64,000 bases of DNA from Streptomyces inusitatus (GTDB taxonomy: Bacteria > Actinomycetota > Actinomycetes > Streptomycetales > Streptomycetaceae): positions 186,001 through 250,000 of the forward strand of contig NZ_BMWG01000007.1 of NCBI RefSeq assembly GCF_014651115.1, written 5' to 3'. The first letter of the stretch is position 1; the number at the start of each line of letters is the position of its first letter. This document shows, in pieces, positions 1 through 8,084 of this stretch. The notes below the pieces were generated by a model that was given only the letters and a program-made list of their open reading frames with translations, searched no databases and was not told the origin of the DNA. A program made the position numbers and the translations under genes.

Positions 1-198
1 GTGCGCCGCGGCGGCGGCCAGCTCCGCCGTGTGCGCGTCGGTGATGTGGTCCAGCTCCTCGTCGAGCGCCCGGTCGTCGAGCGCGATCCCGGCGCGCACC
101 GGCGCGGGAATCCTTCGGGAGGAGTGGGGGACATGCAGGATCACCGGCGATTTCGCGGAGCCGGGGAGCAGTTGGAAGGGTTTGGGCTCAGCGGTCAT
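1..198 (-). CDS. N-formylglutamate amidohydrolase family protein, N-terminal fragment
   Basis: The first 66 residues of a protein that runs off the left edge. The N-terminus carries VILHVPHSSRRIP, the HVPHS signature near the start of N-formylglutamate amidohydrolases (HutG-like, zinc-dependent hydrolysis of N-formyl-L-glutamate, often in histidine breakdown). It is followed by DDRALDEELDHITDAHT, which fits the family pattern of an early D(x)HTD-like segment. The ATG at 198 gives the family-typical distance of about 20 residues to the signature. No other hut gene is visible, so the pathway role is an inference and a related amidohydrolase is possible. Confidence 0.75.
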   Translation of the reverse strand, partial: MTAEPKPFQLLPGSAKSPVILHVPHSSRRIPAPVRAGIALDDRALDEELDHITDAHTAELAAAAAH

Positions 199-293
199 GG
201 AGTGTCTCCGGGCTCGCGGTCGAAGGCTTGCTGTGTCGAGCCGGTAACTCCCACCTGCGCCGGGCGGTTCCCCGGGCCCGGCGGCCCCACGGC

Positions 294-336
294 GAAGCCC
301 CCGCCCGCTCCCGGAGAGGGGGCGGACGGGGGCTTC
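294..336 (-). terminator. Stem-loop downstream of the antiporter gene
   Basis: Inverted repeat with 19-nt arms: left arm 294-312 starting GAAGCCCCCG, loop GGAGA at 313-317, right arm 318-336 ending CGGGGGCTTC. There are two non-Watson-Crick positions, one of them a G-T wobble. It lies 16 bp past the antiporter stop and probably terminates the two-gene transport operon. Confidence 0.7.
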
Positions 337-351
337 ACCCGTGTGTACGGT

Positions 352-1713
352 TCAGTCCTTCTTCCCCGGTTCGCCCTCGGCGGGCGCGGGCGGAACCGTC
401 ACCGCGGGCGGGGCCGGCGGGGCGTCGACGGCGGTGCTCACGGACGGGTCGACGGCGGTGTCCGCGGACAGGTCGACAGACAGGTCGACGGACGACGGGT
501 CGACGGACGGGTCCACGGCGGTGCTCGCGGACGCCGAAGCGGCGGTCTCCTTCCTCCGGGAGCGGGACTCGCCCAGGCGGGTCAGCAGCGGCTCGGTCCA
601 GCGCGCCGCCAGCGGGCCCACGATCACCAGGATCAGGACGTACGCCGTGGCGATCGGACCGATCCTCGGCTCCGTGGCGACGGCCAGCCCCGCGATCACG
701 ATCGAGAACTCGCCGCGCGCCACCAGTGCGCCGCCCGCCCGCAGCCTGCCGCGCGGACCGATGCCCGCGCGCCGGGCCGCGTACCAGCCGGTGAGGATCT
801 TGGTGCCGGCCGTGACCACGGCGAGCAGCAGCGCGGGCAGGATCACCGGCGGGATCTGGGTGGGGTCGGTCGACAGACCGAAGAACACGAAGAACACGGC
901 GGCGAAGAGGTCCCGCAGCGGGGTGAGCAGCTTGCGCGCGCCCTCGGCGACCTCGCCCGACAGGGCGATGCCGACCAGGAACGCGCCGACCGCGGCGGAG
1001 ACCTGGAGCTCCTGGGCGACACCCGCGACCAGCAGGGTCAGCCCGAGGACCACCAGCAGCAGCATCTCCGGGTTGTCGGAGGAGACCGCGCGGCTGATCA
1101 GCCGGCCGTGCCGCAGCGCCAGATAGAGGACGATGCCGACCGCGCCCAGCGCGATCAGCAGGGTGACGCTGCCGCCCGCCAGGCCCACACCCGCGAGGAG
1201 CGCGGTGAGCAGCGGCAGATACACCGCCATCGCCAGGTCTTCCATCACGAGGATGCCGAGGACCACCGGGGTCTCCCGGTTGCCGAGCCGCCCCAGATCG
1301 GTGAGGACCTTGGCGATGACGCCGGAGGAGGAGATCCAGGTGACACCGGCCAGCGCGACCGCGGCCACCGGACCCCAGCCGAGCAGCAGGGCCGCCGCCG
1401 CGCCTGGCAGCGCGTTGAGCGCGAAGTCCACCGCGCCCGACGGGTACTGCGTCTTGAGGCTGCCGACCAGCTCGGAGGCGCTGTACTCCAGACCCAGCAG
1501 AAGCAGCAGCAGAATGACGCCGATCTCCGCGCCGACGGCGACGAAGTCCTCGCTCGCGCTCATCGGCAGCAGCCCGCCGGTTCCGAACGCGAGCCCGGCG
1601 AGGAGATAGAGCGGGATGGGGGAGAGGCCGATGCGTCCGGCGACGCGGCCTATCAGCCCCAGGCAGAGGATGATCGCCCCGAGTTCGATGAGCAGGGCGG
1701 TGGTCTCGTGCAC
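352..1713 (-). CDS. CPA2-family cation:proton antiporter, KhtU/KefB-like membrane subunit
   Basis: A 453-residue integral membrane protein with about a dozen hydrophobic segments, from LIELGAIILCLGLIG to the last helix near residue 370. It looks like a monovalent cation/proton antiporter of the CPA2 family, with GLEYSASEL after the second or third helix and a SSSGVIAKVL segment typical of Kef/KhtU proteins. It has no soluble RCK domain of its own. That domain is supplied by the gene 2 bp upstream (1716-2186), as in the Bacillus KhtT-KhtU pair, so K+ efflux in exchange for protons is the likely role. The C-terminal 60 residues are a low-complexity cytosolic tail of VDPS/VDLS-like repeats followed by Pro and Ala. 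Translation starts at GTG 1713, two bases after the upstream stop. Confidence 0.85.
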   Translation of the reverse strand: MHETTALLIELGAIILCLGLIGRVAGRIGLSPIPLYLLAGLAFGTGGLLPMSASEDFVAVGAEIGVILLLLLLGLEYSASELVGSLKTQYPSGAVDFALNALPGAAAALLLGWGPVAAVALAGVTWISSSGVIAKVLTDLGRLGNRETPVVLGILVMEDLAMAVYLPLLTALLAGVGLAGGSVTLLIALGAVGIVLYLALRHGRLISRAVSSDNPEMLLLVVLGLTLLVAGVAQELQVSAAVGAFLVGIALSGEVAEGARKLLTPLRDLFAAVFFVFFGLSTDPTQIPPVILPALLLAVVTAGTKILTGWYAARRAGIGPRGRLRAGGALVARGEFSIVIAGLAVATEPRIGPIATAYVLILVIVGPLAARWTEPLLTRLGESRSRRKETAASASASTAVDPSVDPSSVDLSVDLSADTAVDPSVSTAVDAPPAPPAVTVPPAPAEGEPGKKD

Positions 1714-1715
1714 GA

Positions 1716-2186
1716 TCAGCCTCCGGCGATGATCTCGGCGAGCGCGTCCACGCCCTCGCGGGTGCCGACCGCCACCAGGGTGTCCCCGATGGCGAACCGG
1801 AACTCCGGTCCCGGCGAGGGGTGCGCGCTCGTCCGGCGCAGCACGGCGACGATCGACGCGCCGGTGCGGCTGCGCGCCTGTGTGTCGGCGAGCAGCCGGC
1901 CCGCGTACGGGGAGCGGGAGCCGACCGGGATGTGCTCGGTGACGAGGTCGATCCCGTCGGTGCGCACGGCGTCGATGGGGGCCGGGTCGATCAGATGCGC
2001 CAGCGCGGTCGCCTCGTCGGACGAGAGCGGTACGGCCAGTTGGCAGGCGTCGGGGTCGTCGGACGCGTAGAAGCCGAGGAAACGTCTGCCGTCGTGGTGG
2101 ACGACCACCGAGATGTGGCGGCCCTCCTCGGTGGTGAAGTCGTACTGCGTACCGACTCCCGGCAGTGAGGTGCGACGGGTGCCCAT
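1716..2186 (-). CDS. Antiporter regulatory subunit with C-terminal RCK (TrkA-C) domain
   Basis: A 156-residue soluble protein. Residues about 75-155 form an RCK_C/TrkA-C-like domain (GASIVAVLRR, then FAIGDTLVAVGTREGVDALAEII near the end), the pattern of KhtT-type subunits that bind a nucleotide ligand and gate the membrane antiporter. The N-terminal half has the DFTTEEGRHISVVVHHDGRR segment typical of actinobacterial homologues. The ATG at 2186 is preferred over an upstream in-frame start because it begins at the usual MGxRxTxLPGVG sequence. It overlaps no neighbour, and the antiporter starts 2 bp downstream, so translation is probably coupled. The ligand (K+, proton or c-di-AMP) cannot be read from sequence. 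Confidence 0.82.
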   Translation of the reverse strand: MGTRRTSLPGVGTQYDFTTEEGRHISVVVHHDGRRFLGFYASDDPDACQLAVPLSSDEATALAHLIDPAPIDAVRTDGIDLVTEHIPVGSRSPYAGRLLADTQARSRTGASIVAVLRRTSAHPSPGPEFRFAIGDTLVAVGTREGVDALAEIIAGG

Positions 2187-2380
2187 GCTCGCCTCCCGAG
2201 GCGTGGGTCGTCCTCTCACCGTGGGCGGGTGAGCGGTGGATGGGGTTGATGTGTATCGGCCATTCTACGGAAGTGGATCAGGCCAGGTCGTCGGCGGGTC
2301 GGCGGTGCGGGCCGGTTCGGACGCCCCGTACTCGACTACCCCGGCCGTCACTTCCGTACCCGGCCCCGGGTGACGCGGTC

Positions 2381-3856
2381 TCAGGAGAGGAGGGTGCCGC
2401 CCGCCCGGTCCAGCACCCGGACGACCCGCTCCCAGGTGGGAATGTCCCGTTCTGTCGCGGGCAGTTCGGTCCCCTCGCCCGCTCCCCAGCCGATCGCGAG
2501 CGCGACCGGGTCCTCGCCCGTCGCCGCGCTCGCCGCGAGCGCCGCCGCGCCGGTGGCGACCGGTTCCCGGCCGTGGGGGAGCAGCAGCGGGCGGCCGGAG
2601 AGACGGCGCACGGTCTCCACCCAGTGGCGGCCGGCGGCCCCGCCGCCGATCAGCCGCAGCGGGACGTCGGCGGCCCCGGGCCCGGCGGGGTCCTGGCCGC
2701 AGGCGCGCGACACCTCGTCCAGGGCGCGCAGCACGGTGACGACCGCGCCCTCGTAGGCGGCTCCCAGCAGTTGTTCGCGGCTGGTGATGTGGCGCAGCCC
2801 GGTGAGGAGCCCGGAGGCGGCGGGCAGATCGGGGGTGCGCTCCCCGTCGAGGTAGGGGAGCAGGACCACTTCGCCGCCGGGCTCGGCCGCCTCGCGGTCC
2901 AGACCGAGGAGGGCGGCCATCTTGTCGACGGCGAGCGTGCAGTTGAGGGTGCAGCCGAGCGGGAGGAAAGTGCCGTCGGTCGCGGCGAATCCGGAGAGCG
3001 CGGGGGAGACGGGCCGGGCGCGGGTGGCCGCGTACACCGTCCCCGAGGTGCCCAGGCTGAGCACCGGACGGCCGAGGAGCCCCGCGCCGCCGAGGCCCAG
3101 ACCGACCGCCGCGGCCATGTTGTCGCCGGTGCCCGCCGCGACGGCGATGCCCGGCAGAAGTCCCAGCGCGGCGGCGGCCGACGCGGTGAGCGGGCCCACC
3201 CGGGTCGCCCCAGTGGGGGCGATCTCGGGCAGCAGCACCGGATCCAGGCCGATGTGCTCCAGGGTGCGGCGGTCGTACGCGCCGGTCCCGGTCGCGTACC
3301 AGCCGGTGCCCGACGCGTCGCCGGGGTCGGTGACCGCGGTGCCGGTGAGCCGCTCCGTGAGGAAGTCGTGGGGCAGGCGCACGGCGGCGGCCGCGTCGGC
3401 GGCGCGCGGCTCGTGCTCGCGCAGCCACTGCCACTTGGCGGCCGTGACAGCGGCGACCGGCACCGATCCGGTACGGGCGGCCCAGCCGGCCGGACCGCCG
3501 AGCACCCGGGCGAGGGCGGCGGCCTGCGGGGCCGCGCGGGTGTCGTTCCACAGCGCCGCGGGCCGCAGCGGACGCCCGGACCGGTCCAGCACCACCAGCC
3601 CGTGCTGCTGCCCGGCGACCGCGATGCCGGTCACGGCGGCGGCCGGGACACCGGCCCCGGCGAAGCCTTCGGCGACCGCCTCGCACAGCGCCCGCCACCA
3701 CCCCTCGGGGTCGCTCTCCCGGGCCCCCGCCTCCCCGGTCACCCGGTGTTCGGCCCGCCCCGCGGCCAGGATCCGGCCGGTGGCCGCCTCGACGAACACC
3801 GCCTTGGCGGACTGGGTCGAGCTGTCCACGCCGATGACGACCTCCGGTGCCGGCAT
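2381..3856 (-). CDS. xylB: Xylulokinase
   Basis: A 491-residue FGGY-family sugar kinase that phosphorylates D-xylulose to xylulose-5-phosphate with ATP. It opens with the ATP-binding [14 protein letters not shown], followed by [10 protein letters not shown] (substrate region), [12 protein letters not shown] and [11 protein letters not shown], whose Asp is the expected catalytic base. The C-terminal half holds [11 protein letters not shown] and [11 protein letters not shown], typical of the family. Length is normal. The ATG at 3856 is preferred to one 13 codons upstream because the longer form would translate through the palindrome at 3876-3892. It is divergent from xylA, so the two share a control region. 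Confidence 0.93.
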   Translation of the reverse strand: MPAPEVVIGVDSSTQSAKAVFVEAATGRILAAGRAEHRVTGEAGARESDPEGWWRALCEAVAEGFAGAGVPAAAVTGIAVAGQQHGLVVLDRSGRPLRPAALWNDTRAAPQAAALARVLGGPAGWAARTGSVPVAAVTAAKWQWLREHEPRAADAAAAVRLPHDFLTERLTGTAVTDPGDASGTGWYATGTGAYDRRTLEHIGLDPVLLPEIAPTGATRVGPLTASAAAALGLLPGIAVAAGTGDNMAAAVGLGLGGAGLLGRPVLSLGTSGTVYAATRARPVSPALSGFAATDGTFLPLGCTLNCTLAVDKMAALLGLDREAAEPGGEVVLLPYLDGERTPDLPAASGLLTGLRHITSREQLLGAAYEGAVVTVLRALDEVSRACGQDPAGPGAADVPLRLIGGGAAGRHWVETVRRLSGRPLLLPHGREPVATGAAALAASAATGEDPVALAIGWGAGEGTELPATERDIPTWERVVRVLDRAGGTLLS

Positions 3857-3875
3857 TCCGTCGCCCTCCGTCTTT

Positions 3876-3892
3876 TTTGGCCGCGGTCCAAA
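3876..3892. promoter_or_regulatory. Candidate ROK/XylR operator in the xylB-xylA control region
   Basis: Arms TTTGG (3876-3880) and CCAAA (3888-3892) flank the 7-base spacer CCGCGGT. The site is one base short of a perfect 18-bp palindrome, since inserting A after TTTGG would complete it. It lies 20 bp upstream of the xylB start in the 155-bp gap shared with xylA. A ROK regulator gene sits beside xylA, so it is the natural candidate ligand. No binding evidence is available from sequence alone. Confidence 0.5.
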
Positions 3893-4011
3893 CAAATGAC
3901 GCCGAGCCCCTTCATACGGGGAGGCGGCTGTGCTTCATTCATCGGGAAGGGCGGGGAAAAGGCAAGGAGAAGAGAGCAGAGAGCACGGACCGAGCGAAGG
4001 CGGTCACAGCG

Positions 4012-5220
4012 ATGACGGACGGCATCACCCCGGCGGCGCGCCCCGGCCCCGGCACGCGCGATCTCACCCCCGTACCCGGTGACCGTTTCAGCTTTGGCCT
4101 CTGGACGGTCGGCTGGCAGGGCCGTGACCCCTTCGGCGACGCGACCCGGCCGCCCCTGGACCCGGTCGAGACGGTGCACCGGCTGGCCGGCCTCGGGGCG
4201 TACGGCGTCAGCCTCCACGACGACGACCTGATCCCCTTCGGCGCCTCCCGCTCCGAGCGCGAGGCCCGGATCGCGCGCTTCCGCGCGGCGCTGGACCGGA
4301 CCGGTCTGGTGGTGCCCATGGCCACGGTCAATCTCTTCACCCACCCCGTGTTCAAGGACGGCGGCTTCACCGCCAACGACCGCGGCGTACGCCGGTACGC
4401 GCTGCGCAAGACCCTGCGCGCCATCGATCTGGCCGCCGCGCTCGGCGCTCGGGTCTTCGTCGTCTGGGGCGGCCGGGAGGGCGCGGAGTCCGGCGCGGCC
4501 AAGGATGCGCGCCGGGCCCTGGACCGGCTGAAGGAGGCGTTCGACCTGCTGGGGGAGTACGTCACCGAGCAGCGCCTCGACCTCAGGTTCGCCATCGAGC
4601 CCAAGCCCAATGAGCCGCGCGGCGATCTGCTCCTGCCCACCGTCGGCCACGCGCTCGCCTTCATCGAGCGGCTGGAGCGGCCCCGGCTGTACGGGGTGAA
4701 CCCGGAGGTCGGCCATGAGCAGATGGCCGGACTGAACTTCCCGCACGCCGTCGCCCAGGCGCTCTGGGCGGGCAAGCTCTTCCACATCGACCTCAACGGG
4801 CAGAACGGCGCGAAGTACGACCAGGACCTGAGATTCGGCGCGGGCGATCTGCGCTCCGCGTTCTGGCTGGTGGACGTGTTGGAGTCGGCGGGTTACGACG
4901 GTCCCAGGCACTTCGACTTCAAGCCGCCGAGGACCGAGGACGCCGACGGCGTGTGGGCCTCGGCGGCGGGGTGCATGCGCAACTATCTGATCCTGCGCGA
5001 GCGGACGGCGGCCTTCCGCGCCGATCCCCGGGTCCGCCTGGCCCTGCGCGCGGCCGGGCTGGACGAGCTGGCCCGGCCCACCGCCCCCGACGGGCTCCCC
5101 GGACTGCTGGCCGACCGCGCCGCGTTCGAGGAGTTCGACGCGGACCGGGCGGGGGAGCGCGGCACCGCCTTCGAGGAACTGGACCAGCTGGCCCTGGACC
5201 ATCTGCTGGGCGCGGGCTGA
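4012..5220 (+). CDS. xylA: Xylose isomerase
   Basis: A 402-residue metal-dependent isomerase converting D-xylose to D-xylulose. Hallmarks read along the protein are [11 protein letters not shown] with the ring-opening His at residue 69, [59 protein letters not shown], and [10 protein letters not shown] near the C-terminus. These include the acidic and His ligands of both metal sites. Length is usual for the class I enzymes of actinomycetes. ATG 4012 is chosen because family members start shortly before [10 protein letters not shown]. It is divergent from xylB and convergent with the ROK gene, and ends 11 bp before a long palindrome. Confidence 0.96.
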   Translation: MTDGITPAARPGPGTRDLTPVPGDRFSFGLWTVGWQGRDPFGDATRPPLDPVETVHRLAGLGAYGVSLHDDDLIPFGASRSEREARIARFRAALDRTGLVVPMATVNLFTHPVFKDGGFTANDRGVRRYALRKTLRAIDLAAALGARVFVVWGGREGAESGAAKDARRALDRLKEAFDLLGEYVTEQRLDLRFAIEPKPNEPRGDLLLPTVGHALAFIERLERPRLYGVNPEVGHEQMAGLNFPHAVAQALWAGKLFHIDLNGQNGAKYDQDLRFGAGDLRSAFWLVDVLESAGYDGPRHFDFKPPRTEDADGVWASAAGCMRNYLILRERTAAFRADPRVRLALRAAGLDELARPTAPDGLPGLLADRAAFEEFDADRAGERGTAFEELDQLALDHLLGAG

Positions 5221-5231
5221 CAGACACGACC

Positions 5232-5290
5232 TAGTGCTGTGACCGGAAAGGTTTGCCGTGGGCCGGTGAACCTTTCCGGTCACAGCACTA
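5232..5290. terminator. Perfect 22-bp-arm palindrome between convergent xylA and ROK genes
   Basis: Left arm 5232-5253 (starts TAGTGCTGTGACCGG, ends AAAGGTT), 15-base loop 5254-5268, and right arm 5269-5290 exactly complementary over all 22 bases. The last three bases form the TAG stop of the ROK gene on the minus strand. A stem of this length should end transcription from both sides. It has no clear T-run, as is common in streptomycetes. Its perfection also fits a dispersed palindromic repeat. Confidence 0.8.
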
Positions 5291-6559
5291 ACCCGCCGGG
5301 ACGCGTTCCCCGTACGCCAGGGGGTCCGTCAGCACGTCCCGCACCACCAGTGCCGCCGCGCCCCTGGCCGCGTCCGCCGCCGGGGAGGAGGCGCGGAGCC
5401 GGACGCCCTGGCAGGGCCAGAGGCCGGAGACGACCCGGGCGGAGAGTTCGGCGGCGGCGCGCGGGATCAGCCAGGGGGCGAGGGGGCGGTAGATCCCGCC
5501 GAGCACCACCGCCGCCGGGTCGAAGAGATTGACCGCGCCGGAGAGCACCCGGCCCAGCATCAGCCCCGCCCGCTCCAGCGCCGCGAGCGTGCGCTCGTCG
5601 CCCGCGCGGGCCCGCCGCTCCAGCTCGGCGACGGCGCTCGCGCCATGGGTCTCCTCGACGCCGGCCGCCCTGAGCATCGCCGACTGTCCCGCGTACTGCT
5701 CCAGACAGCCGCGTGCGCCGCAGCGGCACTCGGGGCCCTCGGCGGACGCCATCGCGTGGCCGATCTCCCCGGCGAAGCCGTGCGCCCCGCGCAGCAGCTC
5801 CCCTTCGAGGACGAGAGCGCCGCCGACGCCGATCTCGCCGGAGAGATAGAGAAAGGTGCGTACGGGGCCCAGCGCGCCGAACCACAGCTCGGCGAGGGCC
5901 GCGAGATTGGCCTCGTTCTCCGAGCGGACCGGCAGCGCGGGCAGCCGGGGGCGCAGCGCGGCCAGCGCGGTGGCGAAGGGGCCCTCGGCCGGGACGCCCG
6001 ACCAGCCGAGATTGGGGGCCTGGCGGACCGTGCCGCAGGACACCAGGCCCGGCAGGGCCAGCGCCGCGCCGACCGGGCGCAGCTCCTGCTCCCCGGCCGA
6101 GGTTAGCGCCCGGGCGGCGGTCCGCGCCGCGCGGTGGAGCACCTGCGCGGGCGTGGCGTCCCGGTTGTCGAGGTGTTCGACGAGGCGCACCCGGTCGGTG
6201 CCCGCGAGGTCGACCACGCAGACGCAGACATAGTCGACGTTGATCTCGACGCCGAGCCCGGCGACTCCGGTGCGGGCCACCTTCAGCACGGTGCCGGGGC
6301 GGCCGGCCTGGCCGCTGAAGGTCTTGCCCGACTCGGAGAGGAAACCGCACTCCAGCAGCTGTTCCACCAGGGAGGAGATCGCGGCGCGGGTCAGTCCCAC
6401 CCGGGCGGAGACCCCGGCCCTGGTGGTCTCGCCGGAGTCCTTGACCGCTCGCAGCACCAGGCTGAGATTGTGGCGGCGCACCGTGTCCCGGCCCGCCTTG
6501 GGCTCCAGGGGGTCCCGGCTCACCGCGCCGTTCAGTCTGGCGCGAGCGGTCTTCTCCAC
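5288..6559 (-). CDS. ROK-family transcriptional regulator, probable xylose repressor
   Basis: A 423-residue protein with an N-terminal winged helix (about residues 25-95, with AGVSARVGLTRAAISSLVEQL as the recognition region) fused to a ROK sugar-kinase-like domain. The domain shows GLGVEINVDY, RSENEANLAAL, GEIGHA and the zinc-binding CRCGARGCLEQ, the family signature. ROK regulators of this size next to xylA and xylB are usually XylR-type repressors released by xylose. The GTG start at 6559 lies 3 bp after the stop of the ImmA-like gene, so the two could be cotranscribed. The stop codon is built into the palindrome shared with xylA. Confidence 0.9.
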   Translation of the reverse strand: MEKTARARLNGAVSRDPLEPKAGRDTVRRHNLSLVLRAVKDSGETTRAGVSARVGLTRAAISSLVEQLLECGFLSESGKTFSGQAGRPGTVLKVARTGVAGLGVEINVDYVCVCVVDLAGTDRVRLVEHLDNRDATPAQVLHRAARTAARALTSAGEQELRPVGAALALPGLVSCGTVRQAPNLGWSGVPAEGPFATALAALRPRLPALPVRSENEANLAALAELWFGALGPVRTFLYLSGEIGVGGALVLEGELLRGAHGFAGEIGHAMASAEGPECRCGARGCLEQYAGQSAMLRAAGVEETHGASAVAELERRARAGDERTLAALERAGLMLGRVLSGAVNLFDPAAVVLGGIYRPLAPWLIPRAAAELSARVVSGLWPCQGVRLRASSPAADAARGAAALVVRDVLTDPLAYGERVPAG

Positions 6560-6562
6560 GGA

Positions 6563-7111
6563 TCAGCCCTGGGGCCCGCGGTATCCCAGGGACGCCTCGA
6601 TACGCCCGGCGAGCCCCTCCCGCCGCTTGGGGCCGCGGCCGGTGGAACCGGCGAGCCAGGAGCGGCACTTGCTGCCGAGCAGCAGTCCAAAACTCTCGGC
6701 CTCGTTCTCCTCGCGCTGGTCGAAGCGGGTTCGCGCGGCGACCTTGAGGACCGTGGCCTCAAGGTCGGCCTCGTCCGAGAGCAGCCGTGCCGCGACCGCC
6801 GCGCCCCCGATGTCGTGGGTGCAGTGGCCGGCGTTCATGTGCCACAGCTCATGGCCGAGGATGACCAGCTGGTGGTCGGGGGCGGTGCGCTCCTCGATGA
6901 CGATCAGGTCCTGGTCCTTCATGTCCAGCCAGAGACCGCTGGCGGTGCCCGGGGGGAAGGTGGCCATCCGGTAGCGCACCGGACGGCCGCGGCGGCCGCT
7001 CATCTGGCCGCACAGGGCGGCGTAGAGATCGGCGGGCTCCGCCGGGGCCGGCAGAGTGAGTCCGGCTACCAGCTCGCCGCAGAGCCGACGCATCTCCTTG
7101 CCAATGCTCAC
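6563..7111 (-). CDS. ImmA/IrrE-like metallopeptidase-fold protein
   Basis: A 182-residue protein with a zinc-protease motif HELWH at residues 87-91 in the context VILGHELWHMNAGH, matching the ImmA/IrrE (COG2856) fold. These proteins often cleave or antagonise a partner XRE repressor, and some act as toxins. The C-terminal half is unrelated to canonical ImmA and has no recognised domain. The GTG start at 7111 follows a strong purine-rich site (GGAGAGGAGA). The upstream partner at 7189-7848 is an XRE-type DNA-binding protein on the same strand, and the ROK gene follows after 3 bp. Substrate is unknown. Confidence 0.75.
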   Translation of the reverse strand: MSIGKEMRRLCGELVAGLTLPAPAEPADLYAALCGQMSGRRGRPVRYRMATFPPGTASGLWLDMKDQDLIVIEERTAPDHQLVILGHELWHMNAGHCTHDIGGAAVAARLLSDEADLEATVLKVAARTRFDQREENEAESFGLLLGSKCRSWLAGSTGRGPKRREGLAGRIEASLGYRGPQG

Positions 7112-7188
7112 CGTTCTCCTCTCCCCCGCACCAGCCGCCTGCACATGTGCGGCCTCAACCCTGCACTGACATCAGCCCGTTTCTGAAG

Positions 7189-7848
7189 TCATCTTTCCGT
7201 CGGCTTTGGCGAATCTCGTGGTTCCACCGGCTTGACGCTCTCCAGCAGCAGATCGAGCCATTCGGTGACCTTGTCCCGGTGCTTGTCGGTGGGGAGCTGG
7301 GCGGCCCGCCAGGCGATGCCCCGCACACCGTGGTCCTGGAGCAGCCGCTCCAGCGGATCGACGTCCCCGGCGCAGTTCTGGAGCAGCCGCTGCTCGGTGC
7401 GCTGGAGCGCGCTGTTGAGCGCGTCGGCGTCCCCGGCGGTGAGAAAGCCCGCGTGGACCCGGAAGAACCGCTGGATCGCGTCGCAGTGCTCCATCGTCGG
7501 GCGGCGGTCGCCGTTGATGAGCGCGCCCGCCTGCTGCCGGGACATCCCGGCCCCGTCGGCGATCTCCTGCTGGGTGTACCGGCGGCCGTTGGGTTTGAGC
7601 CGCGTGCGCCGCAGCAGGTCGAAGCGCTGGAGGAACCTTGCCTGGAGGTCGGGTTCGCCCGCGGCGCGGCCTTCCAGCAGCGCGCCGACCACCTCGGGAG
7701 GCACGCCCGAGGCATCGGAGAGTTCGTGCACGTCGAAGACATCACTGTGGCCCAGCCCCAGTCTGCCTGCGAGTTCGGTGACGCGGGCGACCGAAGCCGC
7801 CAGCGGGCCTGCGGCAGCCGGGCCCGGAACCGAGAAGCCGTCTGTCAC
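7189..7848 (-). CDS. XRE-family helix-turn-helix regulator paired with an ImmA-like protein
   Basis: A 219-residue DNA-binding protein. The central helix-turn-helix reads RYTQQEIADGAGMSRQQAGAL (about residues 95-120), followed by a typical INGDRRPTMEHCDAI third-helix region. The flanking parts are helical with no recognisable domain. The GTG at 7848 is chosen because AGGAG lies 8 bases before it. The ImmA-like gene follows after 77 bp on the same strand, the usual order of XRE plus ImmA pairs, so the peptidase probably acts on this regulator or a relative. It is divergent from a second XRE protein (8085-9155) across a 236-bp control region. Confidence 0.78.
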   Translation of the reverse strand: MTDGFSVPGPAAAGPLAASVARVTELAGRLGLGHSDVFDVHELSDASGVPPEVVGALLEGRAAGEPDLQARFLQRFDLLRRTRLKPNGRRYTQQEIADGAGMSRQQAGALINGDRRPTMEHCDAIQRFFRVHAGFLTAGDADALNSALQRTEQRLLQNCAGDVDPLERLLQDHGVRGIAWRAAQLPTDKHRDKVTEWLDLLLESVKPVEPRDSPKPTER

Positions 7849-7988
7849 CAGTGGGTCTCCTAGATCACGCGAGATGGCTCCGCACACGGTTGGCTGCCCG
7901 GAGATTAACTGTTTCCCGGACGTACAGCCAGGACTTGCCACAGCTGTGGCGCGATCTATGCGTTCAGCGCCGCCGAATGCCACGATAG

Positions 7989-8018
7989 TTGACATGGCCG
8001 CTCTTCCGGTAGCAGGAT
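7989..8018 (+). promoter_or_regulatory. Possible sigma-70-type promoter for the MmyB-like regulator
   Basis: TTGACA at 7989-7994, an 18-base spacer, then CAGGAT at 8013-8018. This is a perfect -35 with a weak -10, 66 bp before the ATG at 8085. The assignment rests only on motif match. Confidence 0.4.
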
Positions 8019-8084
8019 CGCCGGGCGGGGTGAAGATCCAAAGGGCGCTGCCGCAGCGGTACTTCGAGAAGGGTGGCGTTCTCG

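Noticed and set aside
199..351. Additional small gene between the amidohydrolase and the antiporter
   Set aside because: The candidate frames are short and coincide with the terminator hairpin.
3857..3895. Longer xylulokinase start at 3895
   Set aside because: It would translate through the palindromic operator and adds 13 residues that are not found in the family.
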